Shown here piece after piece: positions 42,342 to 50,428 of a stretch of DNA of 64,000 nucleotides. The stretch covers positions 186,001 through 250,000 of the forward strand of contig NZ_JAHBBD010000001.1 of assembly GCF_019331775.1 (NCBI RefSeq), written 5' to 3'. The notes beneath the pieces are model-generated. The model was not told the origin of the DNA and did no database searches. It worked only from the letters and a program-made list of their open reading frames with translations. The position numbers and the translations under genes were made by a program. The stretch's first letter is position 1; each line of letters begins with the position of its first letter. This DNA comes from Bifidobacterium phasiani (GTDB lineage: Bacteria; Actinomycetota; Actinomycetes; Actinomycetales; Bifidobacteriaceae).

Positions 42342-43464
42342 ATCGTCTCCTTTCCTGTTCGGTGATCGGGTAGGCGGATTCGACGCCGAACATTCCGTGG
42401 GTGTTCCTGCGGATCTTCAGGTAGACCTCGATCATCTGCCCGTCGATGAGTTTGCGGCGGCGTTGGATCCTGCCGTCGGGCGCGGTCATGGGTTCCGTGT
42501 CCGGCGCGCAGATCGTTTCGCGCACCGCCCATTTTACCTTCTCCTCGGTCCAGTCGTCGGGGAAGTGGGTCTTGCCGCGCACGCGCGTTCCGGGACCGTG
42601 TCCGTCGAGGATGTGCCGCCATATCCTCTTGTAGGGTCTGATGACGTCGTCGGGCCATGGCGCGCTCAGCTCGTATACGCCGCCGCGCACTTCGTCGGGG
42701 TACAGGTGGTTCATGGCGACGGTGACGGCGTTCATGTCGCTTGTTCCGGCGGAGCGTCGGGCGGTATCGTACATGTCCATCCATTTCCGCTGCTGGTCGA
42801 GCAGATGCGTGTCCTCGCCCCAGTTGGGTTCGACGGTGCATTTGCAGTGTCCGTCGTGGAAGCTTCCACCGAAGTCGGCGCTTTCGCGGCTGGTGTACTC
42901 GTAGCCGCGTGCGGCGAGGGTGACGCAGAACGCGCATGGGCGGGTGCCGTGGCAGACGCGCGCCCATCTGGGTCGCGTGGGGTCGGCGCGGATGTTGCGC
43001 TGCACGGTGACCCTGACCGCGGTGGCGATCATGTCGGCGATGAACTGCTGGGCGTCGTCGATGTCCGTCAATGGCGGCCACAGGTCGTCGATGGTCATGC
43101 CGGCGCGGCTCCGCCCCTCCTTGACCTGTTGGAAGGTCAGGCCGTTGAAGTCGGTGTTCGTGAAGCCGCCCTGCTGCTGCCAGAGCACGCGGTCGGGGTC
43201 GACGAGCTCGCTGTGGTCGAAGTCGGGCATGTCGATGCCGGTCTCCTGCGCCCACAATTGGCGTTGCCGTTCGTAGTGGTCGTTGGCGAGCTGGCTGGCG
43301 TCACGCACGTAGTCGCGGATCACGTCGCGCGGGTCGTCGCGTCCGCGGCGCAGCGCCTGTTCGATCACGTCGGTGGCCTCGTCGGTCAGGTTGTCGATGT
43401 CGGTCTCATACTGTCCGAGCTCCCGTTCCAGCAGCGTCTTCAGCCGTGCCGTCGCCTGCGCCAT
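42331..43464 (-). CDS. MuF-like minor head protein with C-terminal EndoU/BECR-like toxin domain
   Basis: 377 residues. The N-terminal ~260 are a phage head morphogenesis (MuF) domain with its Cys/His end CHGTRPCAFC ... GGSFHDGHCKC. Residues ~280-377 form a different domain: RHILDGHGPG (H284, H289), RGKTHFPDDW (K298, H300) and a terminal ESAYP. This layout follows the bacterial EndoU nuclease pattern H-x4-H-x-G ... GK-x-FP-x-W ... TAYP. MuF proteins are packaged in the head and injected with DNA, so the domain would reach the next host. GGAGGG precedes ATG 43464. Confidence 0.82.
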   Translation of the reverse strand: MAQATARLKTLLERELGQYETDIDNLTDEATDVIEQALRRGRDDPRDVIRDYVRDASQLANDHYERQRQLWAQETGIDMPDFDHSELVDPDRVLWQQQGGFTNTDFNGLTFQQVKEGRSRAGMTIDDLWPPLTDIDDAQQFIADMIATAVRVTVQRNIRADPTRPRWARVCHGTRPCAFCVTLAARGYEYTSRESADFGGSFHDGHCKCTVEPNWGEDTHLLDQQRKWMDMYDTARRSAGTSDMNAVTVAMNHLYPDEVRGGVYELSAPWPDDVIRPYKRIWRHILDGHGPGTRVRGKTHFPDDWTEEKVKWAVRETICAPDTEPMTAPDGRIQRRRKLIDGQMIEVYLKIRRNTHGMFGVESAYPITEQERRRYGQ

Positions 43465-44875
43465 CGTCGCCCTCCGTTCCGGTCACGCCGGTCTCCCGAC
43501 GGAGCCGGTCGATGTTCTGCTGGGCGCGCATGCGCTGCTGGTGGGCGCGCAGCGACCTGATCTCGTCCATGCCCAGTCCGAGCCGGGCGAGTCCGACGTC
43601 ACTGTCCCCCCAGTCGCCGTTGACGGCGGCGACCTTCTGGTAGTAGTCGGCGCGGGCCGCGTCGCTGACCTCCCTGGTGGGGGCCCATATGGGGCGCACG
43701 CCGGACAGGTCGGGTGTTTCGGCGGTGTTGTCGCGCAGTTGGACGGCCATGCGCATCGCGTTGATCAGCTGCACTCCGAAGAAACGGTTCTGCCGGTTCG
43801 CGGTGCGGGTCAGCTGGTTCTCGGATGCGGCGAGCGCTTCGGCGCTGGTCGGGTTGGTGACGCGGATGCCGAGGTTCTCGGGCGGTATGTCGGTTTCGGC
43901 GCTGGCGAGCATGGCGATGGTCTCGAGCATGTCGCCGTGCGGCTGCATGCTCGCCTGGGTGACCTGCCGCATGTCGGGGATGTTGTTGTCGATGTCGCGG
44001 CTGACGGTGTTGATGCTGCTGACGAGCGCGCTCCATGTGTCGGTGTCGAACGCCTCGCTGTCGAGGCCGAGGAACCAGAGTTTGGGCGCCGAGTAGAATT
44101 CGGCGTTGGCCTCCATGCGGACCATGGTGCGCATGGCCATGTCGGTCAGGTTCATGAGCGTGCGGTTGATGCGGCTGCGTCCGAACGGGCGGTCCATCTG
44201 CCGGTCGTGGACGAACGGGACCACCGCCACCCGGTCGAGCCTGTTGTCCTGGCGTTCGGCGGTCCACCATCCGTGGGCTTCGCGCCGGCACGCGTAGTTG
44301 CGGCCGGGCAGCCACGCGTTGAACGTGGTGATCGCGCCATTGTCGTCGCATGCGGTGATGGTCAGCGCGGCGCCGATCCTGCGTCGGCTCGTGTCCCATA
44401 GGGCGACGCTCCAGTCGGCCGACCTCGGGGTGATCAGGATGCGTTCGCCGGTCGTGTCGTCGGGGTCGTAGTCGATGGTCAGGAAACTGCAGGAATGCTT
44501 GTAGCAGCTGATGATCGCCTCGCCCACGTCCCAGGTCAGCTCGTTGCTTTCGCAGATCTCCGTGATGCCGTGCGTGTCCGGGCCGGAGATCTCGAATCCC
44601 TCGAACGCGCTTTTGTCGGCGAGGGCGCGCACGCTTTTGCGTGGCCATCCGACGACGTTGCCGGCTTTGGCGGCGATGCTCGGCGGGATGCTGATGCCGA
44701 GGTTGCGGAAGCGTTGCTTGCCGTCGTAGAAGAGGGTGCGCAGGAGGTTGCGCGGGTATTTGCGCCGCCATAGGTCGAGCAGGCGTTGGATGGTGTCGAG
44801 GTCGTGGCCGTCCATGCCCCGGATGCTGGTGATGCGGCTGCTGCCGGTGGAAAGGAACGGCGTGTTCGGGTTCAT
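43406..44875 (-). CDS. Portal protein
   Basis: 489 residues, SPP1/HK97-type portal of actinophages: RKYPRNLLRTLFYDGKQRFRNLGISIPP near the N terminus, VGWPRKSVRALADK, RSRINRTLMNLTDMAMRTMVRMEANAEFYSAP and PPENLGIRVTNPTSAEALAASENQL. A disordered Gly/Asp/Thr end. It forms the dodecameric DNA gate. GAAGGTGA precedes ATG 44875, and the start overlaps the terminase stop by 4 bp. Confidence 0.93.
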   Translation of the reverse strand: MNPNTPFLSTGSSRITSIRGMDGHDLDTIQRLLDLWRRKYPRNLLRTLFYDGKQRFRNLGISIPPSIAAKAGNVVGWPRKSVRALADKSAFEGFEISGPDTHGITEICESNELTWDVGEAIISCYKHSCSFLTIDYDPDDTTGERILITPRSADWSVALWDTSRRRIGAALTITACDDNGAITTFNAWLPGRNYACRREAHGWWTAERQDNRLDRVAVVPFVHDRQMDRPFGRSRINRTLMNLTDMAMRTMVRMEANAEFYSAPKLWFLGLDSEAFDTDTWSALVSSINTVSRDIDNNIPDMRQVTQASMQPHGDMLETIAMLASAETDIPPENLGIRVTNPTSAEALAASENQLTRTANRQNRFFGVQLINAMRMAVQLRDNTAETPDLSGVRPIWAPTREVSDAARADYYQKVAAVNGDWGDSDVGLARLGLGMDEIRSLRAHQQRMRAQQNIDRLRRETGVTGTEGDDGAGDGTAEDAAGTGARTV

Positions 44876-46311
44876 AGGCTGTTCACCTTCTGTCGGCGGT
44901 TGGGGTTGCGTTTGGTGATGGCGGTGCCGTATGCGGCGAGGGTGACGGCGACGAGAGGGCTGATGTCGGCGTCGGCGGTGAGTTTGTTCCAGCCGAACGC
45001 GCCCTGTGTGCCGATGCGTCGGATGGTCGCGTTTTTGACGGCGAGGGCGAGGGCTGGCTGTTTGTCGTCGTCGAGGTGGGTGAGCCGATGGTCGTGGAGC
45101 AGGTCGATGAACCGTCCGCAGGCGCGTCCCATATCGTTCGCTTCGGTGAGGATGGGGCGCACGTGCGCGTGTTTGAGGTCGTCGAGCAGGCCCATGGCGG
45201 GTGATTGTTTGTCGATGACGACGGCCGCGGTGCGCGGCCATCGTTCGGCGATCCAGTCGACGGCCCATCGCAGGCCCTTGTGTGTGGTGTCCTCGAAGCG
45301 TTTGAGTTCGATGTGGACGCTGCCGTCCTGGTGGAGGATGGCGCCGCCGATGGCTAGGCTGGTGCGTTCGGGGTTCATGTCGAGCGCGTAGCCGACGAGT
45401 CCGTCGAGGTCCGGCGTCTCGGTGGCGGATGCGGCCCATAGTCTGGGGTCGATGACGTCTGGCGTGCTGGTCTCGTCCCAGATGCCGAGGCCCTCGCGTC
45501 GGAAGCTGTCCTCGCCGAGCAGGCTGCGCATGCGCAGAATCGCCTGTTCGCTGGTGCGTGCCGGGTAGCTGGGGTTGGCCTTGGCCCATTGCTCGCGGTC
45601 GTCCGGGTCGGCGTCGCGGTCGGCGCTGAGTTCGACGTAGAGCATGCCGTCCTTGCCGGCGAGCGCCTGGCGTCGTTTCTCGGCGAACACCTCGCATGGG
45701 TCGCCGGGCTTGGGCGGGGTGCCGGTGAAGACGATGAGCGGGTTGCGGGCGGTGTTGGTGGCGGGGATCATGTCGTCGAGGGCTTTGACGGTGAGGATCT
45801 GCGCCTCGTCGAAGATCTCCATGTCCACATCGTCGAAGCCTCGGCCGAACCCCTGTTCGCGGGCGCCGAACATGATGCGGCTGCCGTTGCGCAGTTCGAT
45901 CTCCTGTTGGCCGTTGGCGCTGCGGATGTGGGCGACGTACCGGTTGAGGGTCTTCCTGCGGGCGAGGCCGGTCAGGCTTTTGAACGTTTCGTTGCTGGTG
46001 CGCGCCCGGTGCGCGGTCCACAGGACCTTCATGCCCGGGTGCAGCAGGCAGAGGATGAGCGTGCTGGTGCCGACGGTGTAGGTCTTGCCGACCTGTCGGC
46101 AGATGCTGACGGTGGCGCCGCCCTCGCCGCACGCGTACAGGCCGTCGGCGCGTTTGGCGAGCATGAGGGTGAGCAGTCCCTGCTGCCATGGGTCGTAGCC
46201 GATGCCGGCCCTAGCGGCGATCTTCTGGACCCTGGGGAATTCGCTGCCGGTGATGCCGGAGGGACGGACCAGATGCCTGGCCAGTTCAGACAATCTCCGC
46301 ATGGTAGGCAT
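44872..46311 (-). CDS. terL: Terminase large subunit
   Basis: 479 residues. Adenine-binding YDPWQ, Walker A CRQVGKT (71-77), Walker B DMEIFDEAQ (162-170), coupling TGTPPK, then the RNase H-like nuclease with YALDMNPERTSLAIGG, DKQSPAMGLLDDL and a conserved acid in DADISPLVAVTLA. Packages phage DNA at the portal. GAGGTGAGC precedes ATG 46311, which overlaps the small subunit gene. Confidence 0.95.
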   Translation of the reverse strand: MPTMRRLSELARHLVRPSGITGSEFPRVQKIAARAGIGYDPWQQGLLTLMLAKRADGLYACGEGGATVSICRQVGKTYTVGTSTLILCLLHPGMKVLWTAHRARTSNETFKSLTGLARRKTLNRYVAHIRSANGQQEIELRNGSRIMFGAREQGFGRGFDDVDMEIFDEAQILTVKALDDMIPATNTARNPLIVFTGTPPKPGDPCEVFAEKRRQALAGKDGMLYVELSADRDADPDDREQWAKANPSYPARTSEQAILRMRSLLGEDSFRREGLGIWDETSTPDVIDPRLWAASATETPDLDGLVGYALDMNPERTSLAIGGAILHQDGSVHIELKRFEDTTHKGLRWAVDWIAERWPRTAAVVIDKQSPAMGLLDDLKHAHVRPILTEANDMGRACGRFIDLLHDHRLTHLDDDKQPALALAVKNATIRRIGTQGAFGWNKLTADADISPLVAVTLAAYGTAITKRNPNRRQKVNSL

Positions 46312-46699
46312 CGTCGCTCACCTCTTCCATGCCCGTGTCGGCGAGCAGGTCGCCGCCGTCGATCGCGTCGAGTCGCTCGCACACTGCGATCAGTTGGCGG
46401 CTGATGCCTGGCAGCGCGTTCGCGGGGGTCGACGGGTCCTGCAATGCGGTCTTGAGCCGGTCGCGGTTCAGCCGGAGGATGTCCTCGATGCCGTCGTCCA
46501 TCATGCGTTCGAACTGGCGCCGGTCCAGATCGTCCGACGGGTGCGCGGCGGTAGGCGCCGATGGTTTGGTTTCACCCGTTTGCATTCTGGCCTTGCGGCG
46601 CCGGTACTTGGCCTTGTTGCGGCATGATTCGGAGCAGTAGCGTTGGCGACGGCCATGTCCGGAGGGGCGGAATTCCCCGCCGCAGATCTCGCAGAGCAT
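46286..46699 (-). CDS. terS: Terminase small subunit with N-terminal zinc finger
   Basis: 137 residues. CEICGGEF ... QRYCSESCRNKAKYRRRK is a four-Cys zinc finger with a basic tail for DNA recognition, then a helical oligomerisation region (RRQFERMMDDGIEDILRLNRDRLKTALQDPSTPANALPGISRQLIAVCERL). Position directly before terL. GTG 46732 is an alternative start. Recognises the packaging site. Confidence 0.85.
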   Translation of the reverse strand: MLCEICGGEFRPSGHGRRQRYCSESCRNKAKYRRRKARMQTGETKPSAPTAAHPSDDLDRRQFERMMDDGIEDILRLNRDRLKTALQDPSTPANALPGISRQLIAVCERLDAIDGGDLLADTGMEEVSDDAYHAEIV

Positions 46700-46811
46700 C
46701 GTCCACCGGCCTTTCCCTGTCGCCCGTTTCACCCATTTGATTCCCCGGGGATATTCCGGCCCTGCCCCCGAGGTGGCCGCCTGGTGCCGGAGAGGGGCAT
46801 TCCCCCACCCC

Positions 46812-47144
46812 TCACCAGTCGCCGCTGGTCTCCAACGGCAGGCCGGTGGGTCTGGCCGACGACGGACCGCCGAGCCGCATGCGCGCCCACGCGTCGCTTT
46901 TGTTGCTTTTCAACCGGTTGCATCGACGGTGCGTGAGCCTGCAGTTGGCGAAGCTCAACGGGTCGCCGCCGCGCGACACTGGCACGATCTCGTCGACCTC
47001 CGCGCTCAACGGATGCGGCGTGCGCAGAGTCTTGTCGACGGGCCTGCCGCATATCGCGCACACATCGTAGGCGGCGAGCACCCTGCGGCGCAGCTGGTCG
47101 CGCCGCCACCCATTACTCCGGCGGGGGTTACTTCTGGCAGGCAT
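46812..47144 (-). CDS. HNH endonuclease
   Basis: 110 residues. CAICGRPV ... AEVDEIVPVSRGGDPLSFANCRLTHRRCNRLKSNK is the complete HNH/beta-beta-alpha-metal motif with two CxxC-type pairs. An HNH next to terminase is standard and often needed for packaging cleavage. ATG 47144 overlaps the previous ORF by 17 bp. Confidence 0.9.
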   Translation of the reverse strand: MPARSNPRRSNGWRRDQLRRRVLAAYDVCAICGRPVDKTLRTPHPLSAEVDEIVPVSRGGDPLSFANCRLTHRRCNRLKSNKSDAWARMRLGGPSSARPTGLPLETSGDW

Positions 47145-47322
47145 CGTCGAACACCTTGCGCATGGCCCGGCATCCTTTGTCGAGCAGCAGTTCGAATCGT
47201 TCCGCGTCGAACATGGCGCATTCGCCAGGCTCGCCCGACAGGGGCACGGGCACCTCGATTGTGGCGAGGTCATGGTCGGCGTTGTCCGAAATGCGCAATA
47301 TGACCGTGGGCGCCATCATCAC
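47128..47322 (-). CDS. Small hypothetical phage protein
   Basis: 64 residues starting with three successive Met codons (47322, 47319, 47316), MMMAPTVILRISDNADHDLATIEVPVP and a helical, charged C terminus FELLLDKGCRAMRKVFDDACQK. Overlaps the HNH gene. No family recognised. Confidence 0.6.
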   Translation of the reverse strand: MMMAPTVILRISDNADHDLATIEVPVPLSGEPGECAMFDAERFELLLDKGCRAMRKVFDDACQK

Positions 47323-47338
47323 ACCTCCATGGATATGT

Positions 47339-47366
47339 GAAGGCCCCGCCTCGGAGCGGGGCCTTC
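47339..47366. terminator. Stem-loop downstream of the low-GC cargo pair
   Basis: Perfect 10-bp stem GAAGGCCCCG / CGGGGCCTTC with an 8-nt loop, starting one base after the stop of the membrane protein gene. Probable terminator of the cargo unit. Confidence 0.7.
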
Positions 47367-47367
47367 A

Positions 47368-47883
47368 CTATTCAAGATCCTTGATTTCGTCGATTTCCTT
47401 CTTTATTCGCGTGACCTGTTTGTCGTAAAGATTCGAAACATCATCTTGTTCAAAGAAACAGAACAATGAGATCGCAATCGATGACAGCAGCAGGGCAAAA
47501 GAAACAATCCATGCCCATGTCGCCACACTGTCCGTTGCCGTTCCGAACGATATGAGCTGGAAAACCGCAGACACGGCGACACCTATTGCGGCATACATGA
47601 CGTTGCTTCGTCTGTCTGTTTTCTCGGGAAGGAGGTCTATATCCTCCTTGAGTCGGTCAAGCTTGTACGGGCTCACGCTGATGTCCTCCGAGTTCTCCGG
47701 CGTCTTGACTGTAGTGGAATACGACGGTTTGTCCGAATCTCTCGAATCCGACAATCCGCTGGAAACCGAATTGACGGTGGTCGACAATGGCATATTCTGC
47801 ACGACTCGTTGCGATATAACGCTCGGTTCGACGTGAGCAGTAATGATGTTGTCTTTGACGATTCGATAATCGTTGTTTTTCAC
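47368..47883 (-). CDS. Membrane protein of low-GC cargo pair
   Basis: 171 residues with noticeably AT-rich codons. A Ser/Thr-rich N-terminal ~95 residues, two transmembrane helices (VMYAAIGVAVSAVFQLISFG and TWAWIVSFALLLSSIAISLFCFF) and a basic/acidic amphipathic C-terminal tail. Coupled to the zinc-ribbon protein by a 4-bp overlap. Different base composition, own promoter-like start and terminator suggest a moron gene expressed in the lysogen, for instance for exclusion of other phages; function not known. Confidence 0.72.
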   Translation of the reverse strand: MKNNDYRIVKDNIITAHVEPSVISQRVVQNMPLSTTVNSVSSGLSDSRDSDKPSYSTTVKTPENSEDISVSPYKLDRLKEDIDLLPEKTDRRSNVMYAAIGVAVSAVFQLISFGTATDSVATWAWIVSFALLLSSIAISLFCFFEQDDVSNLYDKQVTRIKKEIDEIKDLE

Positions 47884-48194
47884 CGCTTTTGCTCCTTGTT
47901 CTCTTCCGGAGCAATTGCAGATCCCGCTATAACCGCGTTGATGAAGAATGTGTATCCGCAGTTTCTACAGAAAACCGGAGTGATGGGAAGTATTTGCGAT
48001 CCGAGGCCAACAACCATATTCCCGCCCTCATATTCACGGGCTTCGAATGTCTGTACCAGCGCCCAATCGGTCGTACCACACAGCGGGCATTCCCTGTTTT
48101 TCGTCCAATGGTCGTCGAGCCATTGCAGTGCGTTCGCTATCTGTTTGTCATTCCTCGCGGAACGTTCTTCGGCTGTTTCGTACTCTACTGGCAT
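47880..48194 (-). CDS. Zinc-ribbon protein of low-GC cargo pair
   Basis: 104 residues with CPLCGTTDW ... PVFCRNCGYTFF, a C2-C2 zinc ribbon, and an N-terminal helix with TKNRE before it. AT-rich codons. No Shine-Dalgarno before ATG 48194; instead a TAGACT box (48201-48206) six bases upstream would give a leaderless message, and a CTGGCA-N3-TGCCAG palindrome overlaps the start. Forms a unit with the membrane protein. Confidence 0.72.
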   Translation of the reverse strand: MPVEYETAEERSARNDKQIANALQWLDDHWTKNRECPLCGTTDWALVQTFEAREYEGGNMVVGLGSQILPITPVFCRNCGYTFFINAVIAGSAIAPEENKEQKR

Positions 48195-48265
48195 GCTGCC
48201 AGTCTATTCCATGCATGGTGATGGCCGGCGTCCTTTTGCCAGTAGATATGGGCGCCGACCATGTG

Positions 48266-48350
48266 CGGATGGTGCAGGATTCGCACCTGCGAACCTGTGA
48301 GGGTCTCCCGCTTAGCGAGCGGGTGCGTTCGGCTGCTCCGCCAACCATCC
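48266..48350 (-). tRNA. tRNA-Ser(GCU), divergent phage copy
   Basis: 85 nt. Acceptor GGATGGT/ACCATCC with G73, D stem GCG/CGC, anticodon stem CCCGC/GCGGG with loop TCGCTAA (anticodon GCU), a long variable arm (GACC/GGTT) as in class II tRNAs, and T stem GCAGG/CCTGC. The T loop is TGCGAAT (usual TTC becomes TGC) and the D loop has G18-C19 instead of GG, so two tertiary contacts are altered. CCA is not encoded. It reads AGC/AGU. Confidence 0.85.
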
Positions 48351-48360
48351 CGGATACGAG

Positions 48361-48415
48361 TAGAGGGCCCGAATCCGACCGTGTACTTTGGCCGGGTTCC
48401 TTGCAGGCCCTCTAA
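48361..48415. other. Spacer with inverted repeat between tRNA and HTH gene
   Basis: AGAGGGCC (48361 region) and GGCCCTCT (near 48408) form an inverted pair around 37 nt. Possibly a terminator of the upstream HTH gene or part of a tRNA promoter/processing region. Confidence 0.4.
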
Positions 48416-48450
48416 TCCAGTGACAAGTATGCGTTGCAGCTTCAAAAACG

Positions 48451-49227
48451 TCAGTCCGTCGGCGTGTCGCGCAACAGGCCGGCCACGTCGCGAAGCCTGT
48501 AGACAGGCTGGTTCCTGTCATCCTTGCCTTGCGGCTGCAGCAGTCCGCGATGCTTCCACGAGCGGATCGTGGATCCCGACACCGAATAGCCGGCGCCGCG
48601 CAATAGTCGCGCGCACTCCCCCGCGGTGAACGTCCTGCCGCTGCGGATGCTGCGCTCCAGCAGGTCGAGGCGCACCGCGCTCGCCGTCTGCTCGCGCCCG
48701 CAGGTCGGGCAGGTGACGACGACGGCGTGCTCCGGCGCGGTGATGGTGAGCCCGCATTGGAGGCATTGGCCGATCGGCGTCATGTGGTCGGGCGGGTCGA
48801 TGATCTCCAAGGTCTTGGTTTTGAGCCGGTTGAATTGCGCGACGTACATGCCGATGTCGGGGATGCGGGCGAGGTTGGGGTGCATGGCGGCGTCGGTGAG
48901 GCATCCGATGATGTCGGGACACAGGTCTCGTTTCCAGTCCAGGATGTTCACGCCGTGCAGACGCCGCCACAGTCCCTGGGCGATGGTGGCGAGCAGGTCG
49001 ATGTGGTCGAGCACGTCCAGGCGGAGCGGCGTCGGGGCGACCGGGGTGATGATGCGCGTAGGCTGGTGGCCGCCCGGATGCACGGTCGCGTCCAGACTGG
49101 CCTCGAGCGCGTGCACCCAGGGCACGTACTGCAGCAGCAGGAGTGCGAAGTCGAGTTCGCACGCGGGGCACAGCGTGTACCCGTTTTCGATGTTCGCTCC
49201 GCAGGTTTGACATGCGTCGACTGACAT
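48451..49227 (-). CDS. Zinc-ribbon/HTH DNA-binding protein
   Basis: 258 residues. N-terminal CQTCGANIENGYTLCPAC and central CLQCGLTITAPEHAVVVTCPTCGRE zinc ribbons, and a C-terminal MerR/helix-turn-helix-like block FTAGECARLLRGAGYSVSGSTIRSWKHRGLLQPQG. It closes the early gene block and could be a late-gene regulator by position. Not homologous to a named activator as far as I can see. Confidence 0.75.
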   Translation of the reverse strand: MSVDACQTCGANIENGYTLCPACELDFALLLLQYVPWVHALEASLDATVHPGGHQPTRIITPVAPTPLRLDVLDHIDLLATIAQGLWRRLHGVNILDWKRDLCPDIIGCLTDAAMHPNLARIPDIGMYVAQFNRLKTKTLEIIDPPDHMTPIGQCLQCGLTITAPEHAVVVTCPTCGREQTASAVRLDLLERSIRSGRTFTAGECARLLRGAGYSVSGSTIRSWKHRGLLQPQGKDDRNQPVYRLRDVAGLLRDTPTD

Positions 49228-49299
49228 TCCCGGCTCCCTCCGCTATGATGCTCCACGTTGCCCTAGGAGCCCGGTGTCCGGAAGGATGCCGGGTTTCGC

Positions 49300-49500
49300 T
49301 TATCTTATTGTCCCATTTTCCTTGGCTTTGAGCCGTGCGCGACGCTTCGCATGCGACAGGCGGGAGCATTCCCGGTTCCTCGCCTTCTGCGCCTCGCGCC
49401 TGTCCGCCTCGAGGTCCGTCTCGTCGACCATGCGCTCACCCTGTCGGCAGCGGCGTACGAAGTCGGCGAGCATGGGGTCGGTGGTCCAGTCGATGCTCAT
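49300..49500 (-). CDS. Small basic phage protein
   Basis: 66 residues, MSIDWTTDPMLADFVRRCRQGERMVDE and a highly basic helix RREAQKARNRECSRLSHAKRRARLKAK. It resembles small phage proteins with a nucleic-acid-binding tail. Start overlaps the exonuclease stop by 4 bp. Downstream, GTGTCCGG ... CCGGATGCC-type hairpin sequence at 49267-49297. Confidence 0.65.
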   Translation of the reverse strand: MSIDWTTDPMLADFVRRCRQGERMVDETDLEADRREAQKARNRECSRLSHAKRRARLKAKENGTIR

Positions 49501-50063
49501 TCGTGGTCCCTGAGCCAGTAGCGGTATTCGTTGAGGTCCCGGGACAGGCAGTCGTGGACGTGGTGGATGGTGTCGTGGCCGTGGCGGTAGGGGTCGCGGC
49601 CTTGGGCGATGGCGGCGAGTCTGAGGGTGGTGAGGTCGAGTTTTCTGTGGTTGAGGTCCTGGAGTCGGGTGCAGTACGGGAGTTTGAGGGTGAGCCATTG
49701 CAGGTCGAAGTCGACGTTGGTGCCGGCGGGGTGGAGTGTGCCCTGGGTGAGCCATTCGTCGAGTTTCCGGTTGATCGCGTTCGCGGTCGCGGCGAGGCTG
49801 GCGGCCTGGCTGTCGGGCAGGAGGCTTTCCTGGAGGAGTTGGTTACGGAAGTGCATGGCGATGGCGGTGGTGTTGTCGTTGTCTATGGCGGTTTTGATGA
49901 TGTCGGGGTCGTGGCGGATGACGTGTTCGGTCGCGTCGATCGGGTCGCCCTGCATGGTGGTGAGGATCATGCCGACCTCGAGCAGGTCGCCGACCGTGGG
50001 GTCGAGGCCGGTGGTCTCCACATCGATCCACAACAGCAGGTCGGTGGTGGTTTCGGTGGTCAT
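49497..50063 (-). CDS. DEDDh 3'-5' exonuclease (oligoribonuclease-like)
   Basis: 188 residues. Exo I LLWIDVETTGLDP (Asp, Glu), Exo II NVDFDLQWL and Exo III HHVHDCLSRDL with the DEDDh His and Asp. It resembles Orn-type nucleases rather than long DnaQ. Probably processes RNA or single strands during phage replication. Each end overlaps its neighbour by 4 bp, within a run of coupled early genes. Confidence 0.88.
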   Translation of the reverse strand: MTTETTTDLLLWIDVETTGLDPTVGDLLEVGMILTTMQGDPIDATEHVIRHDPDIIKTAIDNDNTTAIAMHFRNQLLQESLLPDSQAASLAATANAINRKLDEWLTQGTLHPAGTNVDFDLQWLTLKLPYCTRLQDLNHRKLDLTTLRLAAIAQGRDPYRHGHDTIHHVHDCLSRDLNEYRYWLRDHE

Positions 50064-50428
50064 ATCAGTGCCTTTCGTTCGGTTTCTTCGATGATGTGGA
50101 CACGGCCCTGGTCGTCCAGGAGCACCCACCCGTACAGGCTGTGGAGCATCGGCACGGCAGTGGGGTCGTCCGTGCCGCGCAGCAGCCAACCGTGTTCGCG
50201 TGCCTGTTCGGGGTGGGCGTGGACCCACCCGTGGCAGCCGGTCGTGCCAGTCCCGCACAACAGGATCAGGTTCGACGGCGCGTGCACCTCCACCCGGGAC
50301 GCCTGCGAGCGCCGTTTGCGGTGGTGTCGTGATGCGGGGATGCCTTGGAGCCATCGGCCGCAGCGCACGCAGCTGGTGTCGTCGCGCTGGTCGACCAGCA
50401 GGCATGTCTTGCGTGACGGGTTGCTCAT
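50060..50428 (-). CDS. HNH-like endonuclease (second)
   Basis: 122 residues. CVRCGRWL, SRHHRKRRSQ, then NLILLCGTGTTGCHGWVHAHPEQAREHGWLL, the HNH-family arrangement of actinophage early regions. Coupled to both neighbours by overlaps. Function in phage DNA metabolism is likely but not specific. Confidence 0.85.
   Translation of the reverse strand: MSNPSRKTCLLVDQRDDTSCVRCGRWLQGIPASRHHRKRRSQASRVEVHAPSNLILLCGTGTTGCHGWVHAHPEQAREHGWLLRGTDDPTAVPMLHSLYGWVLLDDQGRVHIIEETERKALI

Noticed and set aside
47368..48194. Type II toxin-antitoxin pair
   Set aside because: The zinc-ribbon and two-TM proteins lack any antitoxin DNA-binding fold or toxin fold I can recognise. Cargo of unknown function is the safer call.
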